Assembly (NCBI GenBank): GCA_035515515.1
Contig: DATJBC010000103.1
Location: forward strand, 1-11,489
DNA from: DATJBC01 sp035515515
Lineage (GTDB): Bacteria > Actinomycetota > Acidimicrobiia > Acidimicrobiales > UBA8190
Direction: 5' to 3'
Length of the DNA: 11,489 nt
Position 1 is the first letter of the stretch. Each line of letters opens with the position of its first letter. Position numbers and translations under genes: made by a program. The notes beneath the pieces were generated by a model, which ran no database searches, was not told where the DNA came from, and saw nothing but the letters and a program-made list of their open reading frames with translations. Of the stretch, positions 6,367 through 11,489 are shown piece by piece.

Positions 6367-6843
6367 TCAGGGCAGCGCCTCGTCGAGGCGCTTCTCGGCC
6401 GCCTCCTCGTCGACGTCGAGCGCGAAGGTGAGCTCGGACACGAGGATCTGGCGAGCTCGGCTGAGCATGCGCTTCTCCCCCGCCGACAGGCCCTTGTCCT
6501 TGTCGCGTATCGAGAGGTTCCTCACCACCTCGGCCACCTGGTAGATGTCGCCGGAGCGCAGCTTCTCCGAGTGGTTCTTGTAGCGCCGCGACCAGTTGGT
6601 GGGCATGCGCGCCTCCTTCTTGCGAAGGACGGCGAACACCTCCTCGACCTCTTCGTCGTTGATCACCTCGCGCAGGCCCACGCCCTCGGTGTTGTCGGCG
6701 GGCACCATGAGCGTGAGGTCGCCGTAGGCGAGGCGGAGGACGAGGTACTCCTTCTTCTCCCCGAAGGCCTCCTTGACCTCGCGCCGCTCCACGATCGCCG
6801 CCCCGTGATGGGGATAGACCACCTTGTCACCGATGTCGAACAC
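6367..6843 (-). CDS. carD: CarD-family RNA polymerase-binding transcription regulator
   Basis: CarD binds the RNA polymerase beta subunit and the upstream edge of the bubble and stabilises open complexes, notably at rRNA promoters. The 158-residue length fits actinobacterial CarD (162 in M. tuberculosis). An N-terminal Tudor-like RNAP-interaction domain (about 1-52, FDIGDKVVYPHHGAAIVE and GDLTLMVPADN) is followed by a helical DNA-binding domain containing NWSRRYKNHSEKL (83-95); Trp84 corresponds to the wedge tryptophan Trp85. The C-terminal GLSAGEKRMLSRARQILVSEL is typical. The GTG start at 6843 gives the family N-terminus and has GGGAG (6849-6853) five bases upstream; an upstream in-frame extension to 6972 is not family-like and would cross the promoter. 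It heads the carD-ispD-ispF-rlmB unit. Confidence 0.95.
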   Translation of the reverse strand: MFDIGDKVVYPHHGAAIVERREVKEAFGEKKEYLVLRLAYGDLTLMVPADNTEGVGLREVINDEEVEEVFAVLRKKEARMPTNWSRRYKNHSEKLRSGDIYQVAEVVRNLSIRDKDKGLSAGEKRMLSRARQILVSELTFALDVDEEAAEKRLDEALP

Positions 6844-6899
6844 GGACTCTCCCGAGGATGGCGCGCGGCATCGCGGCGCACGGCGAGGAATGACGGGCC

Positions 6900-6905
6900 A
6901 TTCTA
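6900..6905 (-). promoter_or_regulatory. -10 box of the carD-ispD-ispF-rlmB promoter
   Basis: On the - strand TAGAAT differs from the consensus TATAAT at one base and stands out in very GC-rich sequence. Transcription would begin near 6893, leaving a leader of about 50 bases that carries the carD Shine-Dalgarno. No TTGAC-like -35 box is apparent around 6922-6930, which is not unusual in actinobacteria and would suit a CarD-stabilised promoter (an inference). Confidence 0.5.
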
Positions 6906-6949
6906 CCCGAGCGACGCCGCCTCCTCCCACGGCGCGCCGGGGACGACCG

Positions 6950-6978
6950 GGGGCCGCGCCCGCCCTGACCACGGCCCC
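6950..6978 (-). terminator. Possible disA terminator hairpin
   Basis: GGGGCCG (6950-6956) pairs with CGGCCCC (6972-6978) around a 15-base loop, 15 bases after the disA stop codon and upstream of the carD -10 box. No T-tract follows. The position fits termination of disA before carD, but such repeats arise easily at this GC content. Confidence 0.3.
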
Positions 6979-6993
6979 GCGACGCCCGGTGCG

Positions 6994-8133
6994 TCAGCTG
7001 TAGCGGTCGAGGATGCTCGCTTCGGCCAGCCGGGCCAGGCCTTCCTTGACGGAGCGGGCGCGGGCTTCGCCCACGCCGCCCACCTCCTCGAGCTCGCTCA
7101 CCGACGCCCGCATGATGAGCGACAGGCTCGAGAAGTGCTCGACGATGCGATCGGCCAGCGCATCGGGAAAGCGCGGCAGGCGGTGCAGGAGCCGGTAGCC
7201 GCGCGGCTCCAGGGGAAGGTCGGGGTCGGCGTGCGCCGACCCCAGGCCGAGCACCGACGACACGCGGCGGCCGTCGAGCACCTCGTCGGTGGACAGACGT
7301 GCCAGCGCGCCCAGGGCGCGTTCGGTGGCACCGGGGCCCGGGCCCTTGCCGTCGCCCTCGACGGCGGCGGCCCGGGTGCCGTCGCGCCCCGCCCGGGCGC
7401 CGTCGGCGGCGGCGACGTAGTCGCGCACGATCAGCTGCCGGACGGGGTCGATGCCCTCGGTGACCTCCTCGAGCTGCAGGCGCAGAAGCCGTCCGTCCTC
7501 CCCCAGCTCGACGAGGTCCGCCTTGACCTCGTCGGCCACGCGCCACAACAGCTCGGCCGGCTGCAGCACCGCGGCCACGTCGCGCGCCGTCACGGTGTCG
7601 GCGATCTCGAGGGCCGACAAGGTGGTGAGGGCGGCGTCGAAGCGGTTGCGGAACCGCTGCAGGGTCTGCAGCGCCTGGCTCACGCGCTCGTGCAGGCGGC
7701 GCTCGGTCTGCAGCACGTGACGGTGGTCATGGCGGTAAACGGTGATGAGCCCCATGGCCGCCGACACCGACACCACGGGCACGTCGATGGACCGCGCCAC
7801 GCGTTCGGCCGTGCGATGGCGCGTGCCGGTCTCGATGGTCGGGATCGACGCGTCCGGCATCAGGTGCACGTTGGCGCGGGCGATGCGGTCGGCGCGCGCC
7901 GAGAGGATGATGGCGCCGTCCATCTTGGCCAGCTCCGACAGGCGCTGGGGGCTGAACTCGGCGTCCAGGAGGAACCCGCCCGTGCAGATCGACAGCACGT
8001 CGTGGCCGTCGCCCACGACCAGGAGGGCGCCTCGGTTGGCCTGCAGCACGCGCGCCAGGCCGTCGCGCAGCGGCTGTCCGGGCGCGACCAGCGCCAGGGC
8101 GTCGGCCATGGCCGAGCTCGGTCGCACCACCAC
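6994..8133 (-). CDS. disA: DNA integrity scanning protein DisA, diadenylate cyclase
   Basis: DisA condenses two ATP into c-di-AMP and slows when it meets branched DNA. The DAC domain (about 15-145) carries KMDGAIIL (70-77, with DGA 72-74) and RHRTAER (105-111). A helical spine (about 145-240, ending LIVRDYV) and a C-terminal helix-hairpin-helix DNA-binding domain (about 313-372, with VGGVGEARARSVKEGL) follow. At 379 residues it is about 20 longer than most relatives, mainly through a Gly/Ala-rich insert at about 243-270 between spine and C-terminal domain. The start is uncertain: three consecutive GTG codons (8133, 8130, 8127) precede an in-frame ATG at 8109. I chose 8133 because a -10-like box lies six bases upstream. 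radA is the upstream neighbour, as in Bacillus and Mycobacterium. Confidence 0.94.
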   Translation of the reverse strand: MVVRPSSAMADALALVAPGQPLRDGLARVLQANRGALLVVGDGHDVLSICTGGFLLDAEFSPQRLSELAKMDGAIILSARADRIARANVHLMPDASIPTIETGTRHRTAERVARSIDVPVVSVSAAMGLITVYRHDHRHVLQTERRLHERVSQALQTLQRFRNRFDAALTTLSALEIADTVTARDVAAVLQPAELLWRVADEVKADLVELGEDGRLLRLQLEEVTEGIDPVRQLIVRDYVAAADGARAGRDGTRAAAVEGDGKGPGPGATERALGALARLSTDEVLDGRRVSSVLGLGSAHADPDLPLEPRGYRLLHRLPRFPDALADRIVEHFSSLSLIMRASVSELEEVGGVGEARARSVKEGLARLAEASILDRYS

Positions 8134-8139
8134 CCCCGC

Positions 8140-8145
8140 ATGGTA
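8140..8145 (-). promoter_or_regulatory. -10 box for disA, possibly leaderless
   Basis: TACCAT on the - strand fits TANNNT and is separated by six bases (GCGGGG) from the first disA GTG, so transcription would begin at or next to the start codon. No -35 hexamer is recognisable. With no separate Shine-Dalgarno leader, a leaderless transcript is the simplest reading. Confidence 0.4.
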
Positions 8146-8206
8146 CCCGGTGCCCTCGTGCGCCCACCCCGCGCCGCGCCGCTACAGCGTCGGTGCGCAC
8201 GCACCA

Positions 8207-8232
8207 CGGCCGGGCCGTCGGCGACCCGGCCG
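8207..8232 (-). terminator. Hairpin between radA and disA
   Basis: An 8-bp perfect stem (8207-8214 with 8225-8232, CGGCCGGG/CCCGGCCG) encloses a 10-base loop. It lies about 95 bases after the radA stop in the 194-bp radA-disA gap. A second small inverted repeat, GGTGC (8192-8196) with GCACC (8201-8205), is adjacent. No T-tract is present. The rest of this gap shows no gene. Confidence 0.35.
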
Positions 8233-8327
8233 GGCCGCGGTACGACCCGGCGGGCGGCGCGCCACACACCCTGCGTCGACACGGCGCCGCGTCGGTCACC
8301 GGTGGGCGGCCGAGGCGCGCGCCGTGC

Positions 8328-9704
8328 TCAGCCGGTGCGCGGGCCGGTGGCCAGGCCCACGGCGTCGGCCAGGGTGCGCACGTGGACGACCTCCATGCCG
8401 GCCGGGCCGTCGGGGCACGAGGCGGGGACCAGCGCGTGACGGAAGCCCACCCGCGCCGCCTCGGCCAGGCGCCGCGGGGCGTGGGGCACCTGGCGGATCT
8501 CACCGCCCAGGCCCACCTCCCCGAAGGCCACCAGGTCCGCCGGCAGCGCCCGCTCGGCCACGGCCGACGCCACGGCCAGGGCGAGGGCCAGGTCGGCGGC
8601 GGGCTCGGCCACCTTGATCCCGCCGATGGCCGAGGCGAAGACGTCGGTGCGCGCCAGGGGCACCCCGGCGCGCTGCTCGAGGACGGCGAGGAGCAGGGCC
8701 AGGCGCCCGCCGTCGACCCCGTTGGCCGAGCGCCGGCTGGGGGCCTCGCCCCCCGTGCGAGCGGTGAGGGCCTGGAGCTCCACCAGCAGGGCGCGCTGGC
8801 CCTCCATGGCGGGCAGCACCGTGCTCCCCGGCGTCCCCGTGCGCCTGTCCCCGAGCAGGAGCCGGTAGGGGTCGGCCACCGCCGCCATGCCGGCGTCGGT
8901 CATCTCGAACAGGCCCAGCTCGCCGGTGGGCCCGAAGCGGTGCTTGGTGGCGCGCAGCGTGCGCAGGGCGTGGTGCCGGTCGCCCTCCACGCCGAGGACC
9001 GTGTCGACCAGGTGCTCGAGGGTGCGCGGCCCGGCCAGCGTGCCGTCCTTGGTGACGTGCCCGACGAGGACGAACGGCACCCCCGACAGCTTGGCCAGAT
9101 GGACGACGAGGTCCGTGCAGGCGCGCACCTGGCCGAGGCTCCCGGGCGGGCCCGAGACCCCCGGCTCGGCCACGGCCTGCACCGAGTCCACCACCACCAG
9201 GGCGGGGGTGCAGTCGCGCAGCGCCGGGGCCAGGGCGGAGACGTCGGTCGTGGCCAGCAGCATGAGCCCGGCGGGCAGCGGCCCCAGCCGCTCGGCGCGC
9301 CGGCGGACCTGGTGGGCCGATTCCTCGGCCGACACGAGCAGCACGCGCGCCCCGCCACCGGCCATCGACGCCATCACCTGGAGCAACAGCGTGGACTTGC
9401 CGATCCCGGGCGCCCCGCCGAGGAGGGTGACCGACCCCGGGACGAGCCCGCCGCCCAGGACCCGGTCCAGCTCCGCCAAGCCGGTGGCCACGGGGGCGGC
9501 CCCGCCGGGGTCGACGTCGCACAGGGCGAGCGGCGCCTCGAGGGAGCCGGCTCGGAGGGCCGCCGCGCCCGGCGCGGCGGCCCCGGGCAGCGGCACCTGC
9601 TCGAGGAGGCTGTTCCACTCGCCGCACGCCGGGCAGCGCCCCGACCAGCGCGCCGTGGGGGCGCCACAGGCGCTGCAGCGGAACTCGGTGCGGGCCCGTC
9701 CCAT
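8328..9704 (-). CDS. radA: DNA repair protein RadA (Sms), branch-migration ATPase
   Basis: RadA is a RecA-like hexameric ATPase that drives branch migration in recombinational repair. The 458-residue product has the normal length and order: an N-terminal C4 zinc finger (Cys10, 13, 24, 27), a RecA-type ATPase with Walker A GGAPGIGKST (96-105), a VSAEES segment (124-129) and Walker B ALVVVDS (168-174), then the RadA-specific motif, here KHRFG (254-258) instead of the usual KNRFG, and a C-terminal Lon-like domain (about 290-455, with FASAIGGIKVAEPAADLALALA and GEVGLGGEIRQV). The ATG at 9704 is preferred over an in-frame GTG at 9713 because a TAGCGT box ends seven bases before it. clpC lies upstream and disA downstream, a conserved order. 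Confidence 0.95.
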   Translation of the reverse strand: MGRARTEFRCSACGAPTARWSGRCPACGEWNSLLEQVPLPGAAAPGAAALRAGSLEAPLALCDVDPGGAAPVATGLAELDRVLGGGLVPGSVTLLGGAPGIGKSTLLLQVMASMAGGGARVLLVSAEESAHQVRRRAERLGPLPAGLMLLATTDVSALAPALRDCTPALVVVDSVQAVAEPGVSGPPGSLGQVRACTDLVVHLAKLSGVPFVLVGHVTKDGTLAGPRTLEHLVDTVLGVEGDRHHALRTLRATKHRFGPTGELGLFEMTDAGMAAVADPYRLLLGDRRTGTPGSTVLPAMEGQRALLVELQALTARTGGEAPSRRSANGVDGGRLALLLAVLEQRAGVPLARTDVFASAIGGIKVAEPAADLALALAVASAVAERALPADLVAFGEVGLGGEIRQVPHAPRRLAEAARVGFRHALVPASCPDGPAGMEVVHVRTLADAVGLATGPRTG

Positions 9705-9711
9705 GGCCCGC

Positions 9712-9717
9712 ACGCTA
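9712..9717 (-). promoter_or_regulatory. -10 box for radA, possibly leaderless
   Basis: TAGCGT on the - strand fits TANNNT and is followed by seven bases (GCGGGCC) and the radA ATG, which places the expected transcription start on the A of the start codon. There is no clear -35 box. The same hexamer is found before tRNA-Thr. Confidence 0.4.
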
Positions 9718-9732
9718 CGGAGCGGCTGTGAC

Positions 9733-9760
9733 GCGCCGGGGGCCGTGGTCCCCCGGGCGC
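9733..9760 (-). terminator. Probable clpC terminator hairpin
   Basis: In the 126-bp clpC-radA gap, GCGCC (9733-9737) pairs with GGCGC (9756-9760) and GGGGG (9738-9742) with CCCCC (9750-9754), giving a 10-bp GC stem with one bulged base and a 7-base loop. A smaller repeat, GCGCGC (9782-9787/9794-9799), lies closer to the clpC stop. No T-tract follows, but stem strength and position support a transcriptional break between clpC and radA. Confidence 0.45.
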
Positions 9761-9830
9761 ACCCGGGCGCGGTCCTCCCCGGCGCGCTACTCGGCGCGCG
9801 GCGGCCGGGGTGGCGCGGGGCGCGCCGGCG

Positions 9831-11489
<1,659 letters not shown>

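Noticed and set aside
6844..6972. N-terminal extension of CarD to an upstream start
   Set aside because: The added 43 residues are not family-like and would span the TAGAAT box and the Shine-Dalgarno of the GTG at 6843.
8134..8327. c-di-AMP riboswitch or a hidden small gene between disA and radA
   Set aside because: I cannot recognise ydaO-type conserved elements, and no ORF with protein-like composition and a ribosome binding site is present; only GC hairpins are seen.
5857..8439. 860-codon + strand ORF antisense to ispD, carD and disA
   Set aside because: Long antisense open frames are common at this GC content; its translation is His/Arg/Gly-rich with no motif, and the opposite strand encodes three conserved proteins.

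Overview
The window reads as chromosomal housekeeping DNA from a very GC-rich actinobacterium. The evidence is the strong third-position GC bias, frequent GTG starts, a CarD-type RNA polymerase binding protein, a DUF3263 + LytR_C gene pair like Rv0430-Rv0431 of Mycobacterium tuberculosis, and the clpC/radA/disA/carD/ispD/ispF/rlmB gene set. The CarD sequence looks to me most like Acidimicrobiia (Iamia/Ilumatobacter relatives), but that placement is from memory and was not searched.

Left part (1-2562): the 3' portion of a GT20 trehalose-6-phosphate synthase-like gene on the + strand meets a trehalose-6-phosphate phosphatase gene (otsB) on the - strand tail to tail, with a GC hairpin in the 42-bp gap. 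otsB lies downstream of a coupled pair, DUF3263 protein -> membrane-anchored LytR_C protein (4-bp ATGA overlap), so these three probably form one - strand unit.

Middle (2563-4312): a tRNA-Thr(TGT) on the + strand, a small two-helix membrane protein on the - strand, and a secreted alpha/beta-hydrolase (lipase class 2-like) on the + strand with a clear Shine-Dalgarno. The lipase ends by overlapping the end of rlmB by 11 bp.

Right part (4302-11489, all - strand): in transcription order clpC (5' end cut off by the window edge), radA, disA, then the tight carD-ispD-ispF-rlmB unit (3-bp gap, then two 4-bp GTGA overlaps). These genes serve protein quality control (ClpC), recombination and branch migration (RadA), c-di-AMP synthesis with DNA scanning (DisA), transcription initiation (CarD), two steps of the MEP isoprenoid pathway (IspD, IspF) and 23S rRNA or tRNA 2'-O-methylation (RlmB). 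Hairpins between clpC/radA, radA/disA and disA/carD, with TANNNT -10-like boxes before radA, disA and carD, suggest separate promoters. For radA and disA the box lies 6-7 nt before the start codon, as expected for leaderless mRNAs.

I found no mobile element, CRISPR array, phage gene, toxin-antitoxin pair or defence locus, and no convincing new multi-gene system. The observations most worth a second look are the IspF active-site motif with its usual Thr triplet replaced, the RadA KHRFG variant of KNRFG, the possible leaderless radA/disA starts, the AKN variant in the OtsA-like protein, and the uncharacterised two-helix membrane protein.
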